Part shown: positions 26,290 through 39,405 of the stretch, piece by piece
Layout of the letters: every line of letters starts with the position of its first letter
How positions within the stretch are numbered: the first letter of the stretch is position 1
From: Ecdyonurus torrentis
Lineage: Eukaryota > Arthropoda > Insecta > Ephemeroptera > Heptageniidae
NCBI GenBank assembly: GCA_949318235.1
Contig: OX439131.1
Span: 12,420,625 to 12,484,624, forward strand
DNA: 64,000 nt
Direction: 5' to 3'
Made by a program: the position numbers and the translations under genes
Notes under the pieces: model-generated
Seen by the model: only the letters and a program-made list of their open reading frames with translations
The model's database searches: none
Told to the model about the DNA's origin: nothing

Positions 26290-29200
26290 GTTCCAGAACA
26301 CAAAATAATGATAATCTTAGATGATCAGTATGATCACGTAATATTTTTTAAATAAACTTGTGCGCTTTGGGGGCCAGGTCAAGGGGGGGGGGGTCACTAG
26401 CAGCTGTGACGTCACGCGTTCCGTAAAAAGCAATGTTAACCTTATGGGCAAAACGATTCACGTGACGTCACAACAGACTTATGATTCCCCTCTGGGGCCA
26501 GGTAACATGTTTATACAAACAAGCCTAATATCATGATACCATACCGGTACTGCACCTTTTTCTTGTAATATATTTATTTATTAAACACCAAGGTGTACTT
26601 ATACATATATGGGTCTACATTTTTGCATATTGACTTAATGATAGGGTCCGAGATGGACAATGAAGTAAGTGGTACCTAGTACATAGGCCACTACATAATA
26701 CACATACACATTTATCATTACACTAGTGATATTCTTTAATTTGACAGATTACATGGTGGAAACCATGCACCGCATAACGGGTAAAAACATGCCTGTCTGT
26801 ACAGTTTGGGCCTTTCCACCCATTAATATTAAATGCAGGGGTATTATAGAAGGCCAGGCTGATATCTTCAGTTTTACTTAATCTATCCTTAACAAATTTA
26901 ATGTAATTATCTGTTTTTAACAATTTAAATTTCACTTGTAGTTCCGTTACAAATAACTCCTCCCCTGCTAGCTCATAAACCAGCCTTGACGACGTAAATT
27001 TTGACAAGCAAAGTACCCGTTTTAAGTACCGAGACTAGTTCAGATTCTAGATTTTTGAAGTCTGTTATAGACATAAATGACCAGAAAATTTCAATGCCGT
27101 ACGAAGCAACTGGAGAGATTTTCAGGTGAAACAGTTTAATAGCTGTTTCCAAAGATAACGAATTTAGATTTGAAATAGCGAATGAAGATGACAATGCATT
27201 TCGACAGCGTTCTTTGACATGCTTAGAGAAAGATTTCCCCGTCTGTTGCATAATAACCCCCAGATAATTAAAAGAATTTACAAACTCTATCTTTTCTCCA
27301 TTACAAGTTATTACATCTGACTTTGCTAAAGGGCCACCTCTCCTGAATTTTACAATTTTTGCTTTCTTAGCATTAATTTTTAATCCGTTCAGATTAGCCC
27401 ATTCAATAAGTTTGTCTAGAATTTTTTGAAGTTTTAAAATATTATTACAAATAATAGCGATATCATCTGCATAGATGCTGATAAAGATATCTCTGAATAT
27501 TTAAACAATAATTTATCATTACTTTCACCCTTTCAGTCTGGCTTTCGAAAAAAATATAGTACTTCGACTGCTTTGGTTGATATAGTGGACTCGATTAGGC
27601 AAGCAATAGATTCTCATCAATTAACAATATTAGTTCTCATTGATTTTAGCAATGCTTTCACTTCTGTAAATTTTGATCTTATTTTAAATATAATGAAATT
27701 TGAATTCAATTTCTCTGACTCTGCAGTAGCCTTTTTTAATGATTATTTTTCAAATCGTAAACAATCAGTTTTCTTAAAAGGCGATCAGTCTGAATGGTTA
27801 CCAATTAAATCTGGCGTTCCACAAGGCAGTGTTTTAGGGCCGAGAATTTTTAATGAATATATAAATAAAATATTTTCTGTGCCAACTTTTTGTTACTCTG
27901 GAGGTTATGCTGATGATTTTCAAATGTATCATCATTTTGTAGTTGATGATATTATTCATGCAATTAACTGTGTTAATCAAGACATTCAGAGTGTTGATGA
28001 GTTTGCTGCCTCGCGTTTCATGAAAGTTAATCCTGATAAAACACAAGCTATTATAATTGGTCACCCTAATTTAGTAAGTAAAATAGATTTAAACTCAATT
28101 CCTAAAATTTTTGCGTGTGGAATTCCAATTATGTACAGTAAAAATGTAAAAGATTTAGGAGTTTATATTGATTCTAATCTTACTTGGAGGAAACAATTAG
28201 CTGACATAAGCCGTAAAGTGATGGGGGGCATTTTTTCATTAAATAGGTTTAAAAATTTTGTACCAGTTGATCTTAAGAAACAATTGGTGCAGGCTCTTAT
28301 ATTTCCGCATTTTTATTACTGTGACGTTCTTTTAACAGACCTTAAAGCAGAATATGTTTCTAAATTACAATTACTACAAAACGCGTGTGTTAGGTTTGTT
28401 TTGGGAATGAAAAAATATGATCGGGGAATTTCTAATGGTTACAATATTCTTAATTGGGTAAAACTTGATGAATTACGCAAATTTCATATTCTCACACTGC
28501 TATTTCGCTGCCTCCAGGATGATTTATTTCCATCGTATTTAAAAAACCGTTTCATCACGTTAGCCGATTCACATGGTCGTAACACAAGATCTGGTAAAAA
28601 CTACACATTAAAACTTCCCTCATATAACCTTTTGCCATTTAAAAATTCTTTCACTGTAACATCAGCTCGTCTATGGAATACTCTGCCATGTAGATTAAGA
28701 AACTCTAAGACAGTATCAATATTTAAAAGTGATTATAGGCGTACATATCTAAGTGCCAAACAGCTCCGCTTGTAGTATTTTTTTTTTATTATTATTTTTT
28801 TTTTCTCTTCATCACCTTTGTTATGCATCTTTTTCTATAAAGTGATATAAAACTTTTATTTTTTTTTTTCTAATATTTATATATTTTTTTCTTTCTATTA
28901 TTAATTTTTTTCTTATTACGTAGTATTAATATTTCCTCTGATCGAAATTTTGAATGTAATTAAATGATTTCATGAATGTTTTTCTGTTGGGGTTAGGTGT
29001 AAGAGTGGGCCAGACATATTGTCAGGCTTAAACCTCGCCCTTTCAAAAATTTGTAAATTTTTTTTCCTTGCATTTTTTTGAATAAAGACGATTATTTATT
29101 TATTTATTTATTTATTTATATCAGGATCATTACAGATGAGGTCAACTAAGATATCGAAGATGTCATGTGTGAGGAGGTTATACAAGAGGGGGCTACTCGG

Positions 29201-29481
29201 ACCACCTTGTAGCACTCCGTTACTCTGCAAGGTTGGGTCAGATAAAACTAAGCCATCGTTGATTATCACAAAATTGACTTCGTTATTGATGAGTAACGAG
29301 GCTAACATACAAGCTGCTGATTATATAAATTTTGTTCATATATGCTTCTGATTTAACACTGCCTGCACAGTACTTTAAACTGGAAGTAGATATGTGTATA
29401 TAGGTATAAGCTATACAGGTATATAGGTATATAGCTATACAGGTATATAGGTATATAGCTATACAGGTATATAGGAATAAG

Positions 29482-29540
<59 letters not shown>

Positions 29541-32500
29541 GGGTAGAAGTGAGAGGGGAAGGGGACTGCGGGGACTTAGTCCCTCCAAAAGAAAGTCAGC
29601 GGGGACTAGGTCCCTCTTCATTTAGTTGATTTCAAGGATAAAAATGTTGTTTTGTTTTTTACAAGAAATTGACTCTATAAATTCTATTAAAAAGAAAAAG
29701 AAAAAAAAAAAAAAAAAGAAAAAAAAAAGAAAAGAAAAGAAAAGAGAGAGAGAGAGAGAGTTCTGTTTTTAGTTTTTACTGCCTTATAATATTATTTTAG
29801 ACGAAAACTTGCAATAAAAACATTAGATAAATAAGGATATAAAATATCTTATATTATTCTGTGTGTTTTTCAGTTTGCTTTTAATTGTTATCGTACATCA
29901 TTTTTACTTTTTAGTAATTATCTGATGCATGTACAAATAAAAAAAAAATAAAAGGAAGAATACAATGTATATCTTAGGTGAAATATTAATGTTCAACTAT
30001 TAAATTCCCGTAAAGTTTGTTCGTAAAAAAAAAAAAATGTAGATGGGGACCTTTTTCTGTGTTTTTAGGTGTTATAAAATTACCAACTGGGGTGAGGGAT
30101 GAGGTGAAGGGTAAGAGAAATGAAAAGATAAATGAGCACACATGTGTGACCGCACCACAGTCTTGTGTCTTCCTCAGGGTGCCGCTTTGTGTCTTGAAAG
30201 GGAAAGTAAATTTGCAGCCCCAATGTTAGAATGCGCGTAAGGATATTTTATATATATATTATTTTTTTACAAAAAAGATCCATATGTCGTTTTCTTGTTA
30301 AAATTTTGAGATATAAGTCAAATAAGACAAATTACCCTCCTACGATATGTTTTCCATATTTATGTAAGTTTAAGTTTTGCTTGTATGCCCAATTATCCGT
30401 GACCAACCTGCAGCGGGGGGTAAAAGTTCCCTTCAATGTTAAAATCGCTGTTTCCCTCTTTCGCTGAATGAAATGATATAAAAAAACGATTGATTTAGCT
30501 AATAAAAACAACATGTTTTTTTCCATCTTTAAGATACATTCATTTGGAGCCAGCAATTAAGCCAAAAGTATCCAAGAGGATTTTCATTTTTTTTTTCTTT
30601 GTTTATTTAAAATAACATAATTCACAGCTGCATGCAATATAAAAATATATATTACTCTTTTAAAAAAAAAAAAAAAAAAATTACAATGGACATTTTTCTT
30701 TACTGCATGCAGCTGTGAACTAGATTATTTTAAATTAAAGGAATAGACCAGAGAAAAACATAAGCATTTATATCACAAAACACTTGATGGGACTTACATA
30801 AATAACTTTAGTTTGTCTCAAAACCCAACTGTAGCTCCGTAGCAGTGATCAGAAATTTCGATTTATGCAACCCGCACAACATTTTCATACTAATTTTTGC
30901 ATGTTTCTGACGTCATAAACATGAATAGTCACGGAAATTGCATACTTTTCAGTATTTTCATGTTCTCTCTTTGGGCTATAATAACATTCTGGTAAAAATT
31001 ATCAACAGTTTTGAAGATCCCATTTCGTGTTTTTTCATTAAAAAGCACATGTTGTTTTATGTGGTCTATGGCTTTAACAAAGAAACAAATATGAAATTCC
31101 TCTCGGATTCTTTTATACTTAGGTTGATTATGTATTTTATGTTATCGTGACCGTCGAGCTATAGAACGTTGTAAAATGTAGTATAATGATAGCAATCTTA
31201 AAGTTGGCAGCTCAAAAATTGACTTTTTAAAAGTCAATAAATCATTTTATGTAAATTGAAAATCACTTCTTACAGCATCATAACGTTTGGTAAACAACAA
31301 TAACAAAAAAGAGGACGTTAAAATATTATCATTTTTATAATATATTTTAAGTAGGCTGCTACATATAAGTATTATTTTCCTGAACTATTGTGTAGTCATG
31401 ATCAGTCGCACATTAGGACCAGAGTTTGGTGGATCTATCGGTACATTATTCTTCTTGGCCAACATCGTCAGTAGTGCATTATATATTACAGGTTGCACTG
31501 AAGGACTTGTGGAGAATTTTGGGCCTTCAGGTAAATAGCATTATTGTACTCTCGCCATTGATGACATTATAAGTGTGATTTATTATTTTCAGGATACTTA
31601 TTGATACTGTTGCCTGATGGACGATGGTGGCGATTCCTCTACTGTTCAATATTAAATCTGCTGAACTTATGTGTGTGTTTGATTGGAGCAAACCTCTTTG
31701 CCAAGATGAGTGTTCTCATTCTTGCCATTGTTTGTGTTTGTCTGTTTTCAACCATTACTAGTTTCCTTGCTGTTGGACCCAGAGAGGTAAAAAAAAAAAA
31801 ATAATAAATAAAAAAAAAACTTAAATATTTATGATATATAAATCATCAGAAGTTATTTTAATAAAAAATTATTCTAATTATTGTTTGATTCAGGTGGAAA
31901 TTCCAGATGCTAATCAACTCATCCACAACATAAGTCTCAATTACTCAGGGTTGAGTTCCCTCACACTTCATGATAATCTATGGCCTGGTTATGGCAAAGA
32001 TTATACAGTGGGGGAAGCCACCACATTTGCTGCAGTGTTTGGTGTACTTTTCAGTGGTGTTACTGGTATCATGGCTGGGGCAAATATGTCAGGTATAATC
32101 TACTGTTGATGCACTTTCTCACAGTTTAAATTGAGTATTATTATTATTTAAGCTAACAAATTAAAACATGCATACATTTTAAGGGATCTTAATACAAAAT
32201 TTAAAATTACTGTTCTTTTAAATTTCATGCCCATTCTATAAAACTTTTTTTTTTCTCCTACCTTTATCCGACACTCTGAAGTTTTACCATTGGTTCTTAT
32301 ACCAGTATAATTGGAATTGGGTTATTTTCATAAATGTATTATTTGGAAGTTGGAAGTCTTGTAGCTACATAAAATGATATTTAAATGCTATTTGGTATTG
32401 CAGGAGAGCTGAAAGAGCCAGGTCGGAGCATACCTCGTGGTACTCTGTCTGCTGTGGGCTTCACTTTTGTGTGCTATGTTGTAATCAGTGTCTTGGCCTC

Positions 32501-34960
32501 GGCTACTTGTAGTCGACTACTTTTACAGAATGATTACATCTTTATGCAGGTAATAGCACCCACCTTATGTAAATAAAAACAAAGTAAGGAAGTAACATCA
32601 TATTTTAATTGACTGCATGTTTGTTTTAGCCTATCAATTTATGGCCTCCATTTGTAACGATTGGAATTTTAACTGCCACTTTCTCTGCCTCTTTGAGTAA
32701 TCTAATTGGTTCAAGCAGAGTATTGGAAGCTTTGGCTAAAGACAATGTATTTGGTAAGACTTAAATATTTGTATTGTCTTCTCACAAGTCAGCACACCAT
32801 ACTTACATATACTTATTTCAGGTCGGATTTTGAGGCCAGTCACTCGAGGGGTTTGGAATGGAAACCCTGTAGCTGCAGTCATCTTATCTTGGGCTATGGT
32901 ACAAGTCATCATGCTAATTGGATCTCTTAACTTGATTGCTCAGATCAACTCTGTACTCTTTCTACTTTCGTATTTGGCTACCAATCTTGCTTGCTTGGGA
33001 CTGGAGTTAGCATCAGCTCCCAATTTTAGGTCAGTTTAAAGAGTAATAATAATAATACAAATCCATGTATTGTTATAATTAACATCCCTTCTTCTTATTC
33101 TTATCAGAACCCTTTTAAATTGCAATATAATGTTTTCAGACCATCTTTTCGTTTCTTCACGTGGCACACTGCATTTGTAGGACTTGTTGGTACTTTAATT
33201 ATGATGTTTGTCATCAATCCAATTTATGCTTCATCAAGTATCATCTTGTGTTTACTACTCATCATTGTGCTGCATCTTTTCTCTCCAGCTCGTACTGCCA
33301 ATTGGGGGTCCATCTCTCAGGCTCTCATTTTCCACCAGGTTGGTCTCATGTTTTCTATTTGAAGGAAAGTAATTATTTAGGAATTATCTAAAAAGAAAAA
33401 GAACGCTTATGTAAAAATAGTTTAAAAAGTAGTTTTAATATTTTCCTTTTTTTTTTTTTTTATGTTAGTTCTATTTTGGATTCTATGATGAAATTTTTTC
33501 GTTCCAGGTGCGGAAGTACTTACTATTGCTTGATTCTCGCAAAGCACATGTTAAATTCTGGCGACCACAAATGTTGCTGATGGTGGGTAACCCTCGCTCT
33601 GCTTGCCCTCTCATTGACTTTGTAAATGACTTGAAAAAAAGTGGTCTGTATGTGCTGGGTCATGTCAAATTAGGGTCACTGGAAAATTGCGAGCAAGATC
33701 TGGCACTTGAGGAAACTTCACATTGGTTGTCGCTTATTGACCACCTCAAGGTAGGACAGCATACAATACATTTCACTCTTAAATTACTGTTACTTCTCAA
33801 AATGCTATTTTTTTTTTTAAAACAACGAACAATAATTTACGGGATTGTAAAAATAAATTCTATTTTGTAATCCTAGAAAATGTGACCTGGATTTCTAACT
33901 CAAAATGGTTTTATTTTGTCAGTAAGGAGTGTAATTTTTAAAATGGGTTAAGTTTTGTTGTTTTCTTCCTCTGTTTTATTGATATTATTATTATATAATA
34001 ATTGGATTAATAATAATTTGACATTAACAGGTAAAAGCTTTTGTGGAGTTAACAATGGCTCATACAGTACGTGAAGGAATGCACCATTTAGTACGACTTG
34101 CTGGTTTGGGAGCCATGAAGCCAAACACAATAATTCTGGGCTTCTATGATAATCACCAACCTAGGGATTTCTTAGATAGGTAAGCAACTTTTCTCAGTAA
34201 AAATTAAAAATAATAAGTAAAAAAAAATAATAATAATAACAACAATGAAGCAAATAAAATTATGGTAAAAAAAAATTCACTTGTCATTGTCAATCATAAT
34301 AATAGATTTCCATACTATAAACATAACAATTTGCACTCACAGTTCAGAGTCATCATATCAGACATCAGTATTCCAAGGTGTAGCTGCATGTGGCGAGCCA
34401 TTGTTTGGTTTGAGAAATGAAGACAGCCGCACTCTCACTCCTTCAGAGTACGTTGGTATGATCTGTGACACCCTAAAACTACAAAAGAATATTGGACTGT
34501 GTCGTCACTTCCACATGCTAGACAAGTCTGTCATTGCAAGAAATTTCCATTACATTGATGTCTGGCCAATTAACTTCTTGCAACCTTGTGAGCTGGATCC
34601 ATTTGATGAAAGCAGTTTGTTCATGATGCAGTTGGCCTGTATTATAAATATGGTAAGCAAAAGCATGCATTGGTTCTGAATTAGGCTATTGTGAATAGCC
34701 TGATTTTAATATCTTTGGTATGATTTTTACTGTCATTCAAACATATAAATTGTTTGTTTTATTTTGCAGACTCCAAGCTGGAAGAAACTGAAGTTGAGAG
34801 TGATGTTGTGTACTCCTCAAGGAGAACCCTCACCATTGGCAGCAGGTTGATAGTTTTATAATCTTTCTCCTCAACTTCTTTTACATGAATGAAATCTAAA
34901 CTAGAAAAAATATCTAGTTTATTGATGTGACAAAATATAAAAAGCTTTTAAAGCAAACTA

Positions 34961-35000
<40 letters not shown>

Positions 35001-36486
35001 TAAGTCAAAAATATAAAAGTCATAATTACTTTAGGTTTGAAGAGATTTGTTTTCTTTGCTGCAAATGCAGGTAAATGATTATTAATTTAATTTCTATATT
35101 TTAGTTGTACATTCAATCAGATTACATAGTCATAGTGTGTTAGAGGAGAGGAAAGAGTACAAAATAACCACGTATTGAAAATATCTCTTTCTTGAATTCA
35201 TTGCACAACTAGTTTATTTACTCAATTATACTGACTGGTGAGAGTTGATTTGTAATTAATAACAAGTAATTGAATAAAAAGTGATAAGGAAGAAAATTGT
35301 AAATTTGAAAGAAAAGGATACGCTCAACTAGCAAGGGTCTACAATATAGTGATAAGAGTTCTATTTGGTGAAAATCTTGTTAGCACAGGGATAATAAATC
35401 CATTGGATAGTTTTTGGTAATAAACTTCAAAAAAGTGTAAGTGTGTTCTTTGTCAGTTCTTTACAAACTTGAAGAGAAATGTTGTTTGATGGCTTTGTTA
35501 GAGTTTCATGGTTTGTTTAAGGGATATGAGCAAGAGGAAAGAAAGTAGTGGAGGAATAAGCATATGTAGGTGTAGGGGGTTGGTTTAGGTACATTAAGGT
35601 ACATTAAGACCCAGGTCTGTGTATGGCCTTCGTGGACTGTAAACTATAGTGGCTATAGTGCTATAAGGAAGAAAATGCTTATGAATTATGTTATTCCACA
35701 AACAGTGACTTGACTTTAATGTGATGTTACCAGGTCGTGGTTCTCATGAAGAAGTAAGGATTGAGCCAGAGTCATCACAAATTATCAGTAGAATGCGTCG
35801 TTGGCTGCAACAGTTGAGAATAGCAGCCCAGATCTACCAGGTGGAGTGGCACTTCCCTGTGGAGACCCCTGACCAGCCCCCTCCACTGCCTACTTTACAG
35901 CACATGCAAAGGCAAGTAAACTTACCATGTCTAGTTTTATAAGTGTTCACTACTGTGTTCAAACATAATTTAAAAAAACAAACATATTTCTTAATTATTT
36001 AGTTCCTGGAGTTAGTAGGCAATAATAATCCCCCAAAACATTAGTTACACAGAAGAAAGTAATGCTATTAATATAGTGATTCTCAATTCGGCAAAAAGTT
36101 GGAATGTATTTATTTTTCAAAGAGTCTACCTAATTTTCTAACTAATTTATTGTTTATTTCCCATGGCAAAAAAATAAATAATAATAATAATTTATTCATT
36201 CCAACTTTAATTTATTTTTATCTCTTAAATAATAGGGATAATAAAATAATAAAAGAAGTATTACTGACTTTCAATAATTTATTGTTACAGTGTAAATCAT
36301 TTGATTCGAGATAAATCTAACCACACTGCTGCCATTTTCATTTACTTGCCACCACCCCCAGCTGTGCTACCAGAAGAGACTCAAACCTCCCAGGTATACC
36401 TTAATTTATTAACGGAACTAACTCAAGGTCTACCACCCTCTGTACTGGTAAGAGGAGTCAGTTCTGTCATCTCAACTACTCTCTGA
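25471..36486 (+). CDS. SLC12A9: Solute carrier family 12 member 9 (cation-chloride cotransporter-interacting)
   Basis: APC-superfamily membrane protein of the cation-chloride cotransporter family; the substrate of SLC12A9 is not settled. ATG at 25484. Coding exons: 25484-25706, 25787-25921, 31396-31530, 31593-31786, 31894-32092, 32404-32549, 32630-32753, 32822-33029, 33140-33338, 33508-33750, 34031-34179, 34343-34652, 34770-34845, 35734-35911, 36291-36486; 904 aa plus stop (human 914). Diagnostic segments: [13 protein letters not shown] (TM1), [47 protein letters not shown], and the cytoplasmic [20 protein letters not shown] and [13 protein letters not shown]. The C-terminal domain is full length. 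Intron 2 is U12-type; intron 14 has a GC donor. Assignment to SLC12A9 rather than SLC12A8 rests on these cytoplasmic segments. Confidence 0.96.
26345..26510. repeat. Dispersed repeat with TGACGTCA motifs
   Basis: Related to 4830-5000. GTGACGTCAC occurs twice, flanking CAATGTTAA and GGCAAAACGATTCACG. Inside the U12 intron. Confidence 0.5.
26565..27490 (-). mobile_element. LINE copy 2, 3' part (host of a nested LINE)
   Basis: Read on the minus strand it gives the reverse transcriptase from the YADD catalytic box (about 27475) through the thumb to the 3' end, almost the same as 2640-3350, with a small lesion near 27035. It continues, after the interruption, at 29119-29340. Inside SLC12A9 intron 2. 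Confidence 0.85.
27491..29118 (+). mobile_element. 5'-truncated non-LTR retrotransposon (CR1/Jockey-like) inserted into the other LINE
   Basis: An uninterrupted frame runs from about 27492 to the stop at 28775 (about 427 codons). Reverse transcriptase motifs in order: [15 protein letters not shown] (motif A), [10 protein letters not shown] (motif B), YADD (motif C), then the C-terminal FKSDYRR tail typical of CR1/Jockey relatives. The endonuclease and start are missing. The 3' end is a TTTA microsatellite (29090-29118), a usual LINE tail. The intact frame suggests a recent insertion, though it is now immobile. Confidence 0.9.
29119..29340 (-). mobile_element. LINE copy 2, upstream part (separated by the insertion)
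   Basis: The minus-strand ORF 29308-29108 carries the motif B region [20 protein letters not shown], which in the intact element precedes YADD. When the 27491-29118 insert is removed the two parts are in the same frame. The 5' limit near 29340 is uncertain. Confidence 0.82.
29397..29480. repeat. Tandem repeat of a 23-25 bp unit
   Basis: Units of the type TATACAGGTATATAGGTATATAGC, about three copies, followed by a long TA microsatellite. Confidence 0.8.
29484..29541. repeat. TA dinucleotide microsatellite
   Basis: About 28 TA units; the YIYIYI peptide predicted on the minus strand is an artefact of this tract. Confidence 0.97.
30607..30735. repeat. Short inverted repeat
   Basis: Arms with CACAGCTGCATGCA and TGCATGCAGCTGTG around an A-rich spacer. 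In SLC12A9 intron 2. Confidence 0.75.
30735..31077. repeat. TTAA-target MITE (family D), copy 1
   Basis: Bounded by TTAA at 30735-30738 and 31074-31077. Ends AGGAATAGACC and GGTCTATGGC are inverse related. The interior matches 47427-47760 strongly (for example GTAGCAGTGATCAGAAA and TTTATGCAACCCG). Confidence 0.85.
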
Positions 36487-39371
36487 CCTTTGACCCAACT
36501 TATGTCCGAGACACCATTGACCTTTCAACATACTTCTCTGTGACAAGTTCACACTCTTACTTTTAAATTTGATAATATATAGTTACTTTTTTTTCTTTTT
36601 TTTTAATTTTTATTATTAAAAATTTTAAGTAAATTTTTATATCATTTTTTTTTTTTTTTTTTTTTCCTGAGTACATTTTTCAAGTTTTAAAAATCTTCCA
36701 ACAATTAGGTATAGTGAAATTATGTAATTCTTAGCTGTAAATTGATGTTATCTATCCAAATTTCTTCCAAGTAACCTTTTTAAATGGTGCAAATTGTTAC
36801 ATTTTATATTGTTTGTTGAGAGTTTTTAAAACTCTGTGCAGGGTTGATAAATAAGCAGGAACTTTTTATATCGGCGCTTGCTTTACTAGGAGTCGTTGTT
36901 TGGAATATGACAAATTTTTACTGACTTATTAGAAAGTACAGTATTGTTAAACAAAATTGATTTTATATCAGAATAAAGTATCATTCACATAACCAGTAAA
37001 TTTGACGCACGTCGACTGCGTCGATGCGCGTTTCAAAGTTGGAACAATGTAAACAAATGAACTGTTCACATGTAATTTTCAAAAGCAATGTGAACGGCTC
37101 CATTTGTCAACATTGTTCCAACTTTGTAACGCGCGTTGACGCGTATCAAATTTATGCGTCATGTGAATAATACTTAACTTGCAGGAATTATTGTATATAG
37201 GGAAAAAAATTATCATTAATGGTTTTCAGAACCTTAAACCCTTGCCACCCTAAAAAGAAAGTGACAAAAAAAAATAATAATAAAAAATGCATGATAATAA
37301 TTTTGTCACAAATAGCAAGGCACTTTTTTTCCCCTTCATTTAAAAGAAGACTAATTCGCTCAAAAAAACAACAACATCCATTGATTAAAAATTGATTAAA
37401 GTTTATTGAGTTATTTTAGCATTAATTTATATGTAACGTTACCTTTAATGCTTTTAGTTGCATACTCATATTTGCAAATCAAGCTTTATTAGTTACTACA
37501 GTATATAAAAATAATTTACATTTATTTACAACTTTATTCTACATTTACTACTATACTGTCTATCAGCAATTTTAATGTTAAGTTATTTTAAATATTATTT
37601 TATATAAATATTAATGCATTTTTCTCTATTTCAATTTGTATTAAATAATTTTTAAGTTAATCATAATAATATTAGTAGATTTAAATGCACTTTGCGTTGT
37701 GGTGAGAAGTCAACTATAGGTTATAAAATATGTTTTATGTTAGCTGAAATATGCTTAGATATTTTAGGATCAAAATGAGCTACAAAATGACAGTTGATTT
37801 TTTATAACCACAGGAAATGCTCAACTTTTTCTTGTCATCCTTAATGATGTTATTGATCCGTACATTTTAATTTTTTATTTACTGCCTTTTAATTAAATAT
37901 GAAATAGGGTTACAATCACATGGTAGAGCAGTTTGTTGTTTCCTTCAATGATATAAAATGTTAATAAATATTTAAATGGAGGAAAAAAATATTGCAGTTG
38001 ATTCACATGTTAAAAAATAAAATAATAATAAAAAAGAGAATAGTAGGTAGAGAAATTAGAGCATGTTGAATTAATAAAAATTCAAAGATTCTCTCATTTA
38101 ATTGAGACTTGAGATCAAATGTTCTAGCATGAGTGCTAGTTTTATAAGATATAAGATGTAAGACTTTATTACGTTCTATGTCTTAACAGAGTAGAACGAG
38201 TAATTTATTATTATTATTAAATAGACTTTAAAAAGAATAGGGATCCTCATCCTTTTGACATCTATTTAAAAAAAAAAATTAGCATTTGTCTGTGCTAGAA
38301 CATTTGCCTAACATAGATCTAGCATGTATTTTTGTGAATAGATAAGTGCTAGATGTTTTTTGATAAAATAACTTAGAGGATATAATACAATATCCCCATC
38401 CTTTTATTATTTTTTTCCGCAATCAACATGCTCTATTCTCTTAACCTAATAGTATTCTCTATTGTTAATATTACTATTGTTATTCTATATTCTTATTATT
38501 ATTAAAACATATTATAAATGCTAATAAATAATAATAATATATATAGGAAAAAACCATCGCGGTTGGTATTAATTACGTTTAAAAAAAATAATTAGAAAAT
38601 AGTTGGTAGAGATTAGAGCACGTTGAATTGAAAATTAATAAAACGCGAAAATTCTCTAATTTAAATAGTAAATTGGGACTAGCGATGCAAATCATAAATA
38701 ATAATAATGATAAATATATATATAATGTACAAAAATCCAGGAAACATTTTTTTTTTTTTTTACCATGCGACTGCTGTGACCTATGACACAAATTTGTGTC
38801 ATGATGTGATTGTAATATTTTTGTAAAAATATAATTAAACAATTTTGATTAGAAAAAAAAAGTAAATTAGAGAGAATTAGAAAGAAAAAAAAAAGTTTTT
38901 TTTTCATTACTTTTTAAATGCATTAGTAAATTTTCAAATTCAATATAATGAAATTAAATGTTTACTCTGATATATTTGTATTACCTAGCATACTCTTATT
39001 TCATAGTACTTCTCACCAAATTATATTTGAAGGGACCAAAATTCACATTTTATACTGTCAAACAATAATTGAAATAAAGAATATAATTAATTAATTCTCT
39101 AAAATATAGTTCTCTCTCTTAATTGACAGTGATAATATAACATTTCATAATATTAAAAAAATGTATATAAAATTATAAAAGAGTTTTTAAAAAAAATCTA
39201 TGTGTATTTGAATAGTTTGTAGTTGAAATCATGTTTATAAAAAGACTTTTCTTATTCTTCGTGATTTCTATTTTCATGTGTGTGTGAAAATATGTGATAA
39301 TAAGTAATGTTTGTATTTAAAGCAATATCTGCATAGTTATGTGAAGTACTTTTTGTTGTACAATCTCAATG

Positions 39372-39405
<34 letters not shown>

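Larger units (their letters stand above)
25922..31395 (+). other. U12-type (minor spliceosome) intron 2 of SLC12A9
   Basis: The 5' splice site reads GTATCCTTT, an exact U12 consensus. Just before the 3' AG lies TTCCTGAAC (31378-31386), one base from the U12 branch consensus TTCCTTAAC, with the branch A about a dozen bases from the exon. Splicing joins T to TC, restoring the Phe of GGGAYFMISR, so the boundary is independently fixed by protein homology. The intron is 5.47 kb and filled with LINEs and repeats. Confidence 0.9.

Noticed and set aside
27573..28775. 400-aa reverse transcriptase as a host gene, retron or other defence system
   Set aside because: Motif order, C-terminal tail, truncated 5' end and TTTA tail are those of a CR1/Jockey-type LINE in a eukaryotic intron.
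29283..29621. 112-aa minus-strand ORF rich in YIYI
   Set aside because: It is the translation of a TA microsatellite and adjacent tandem repeat.
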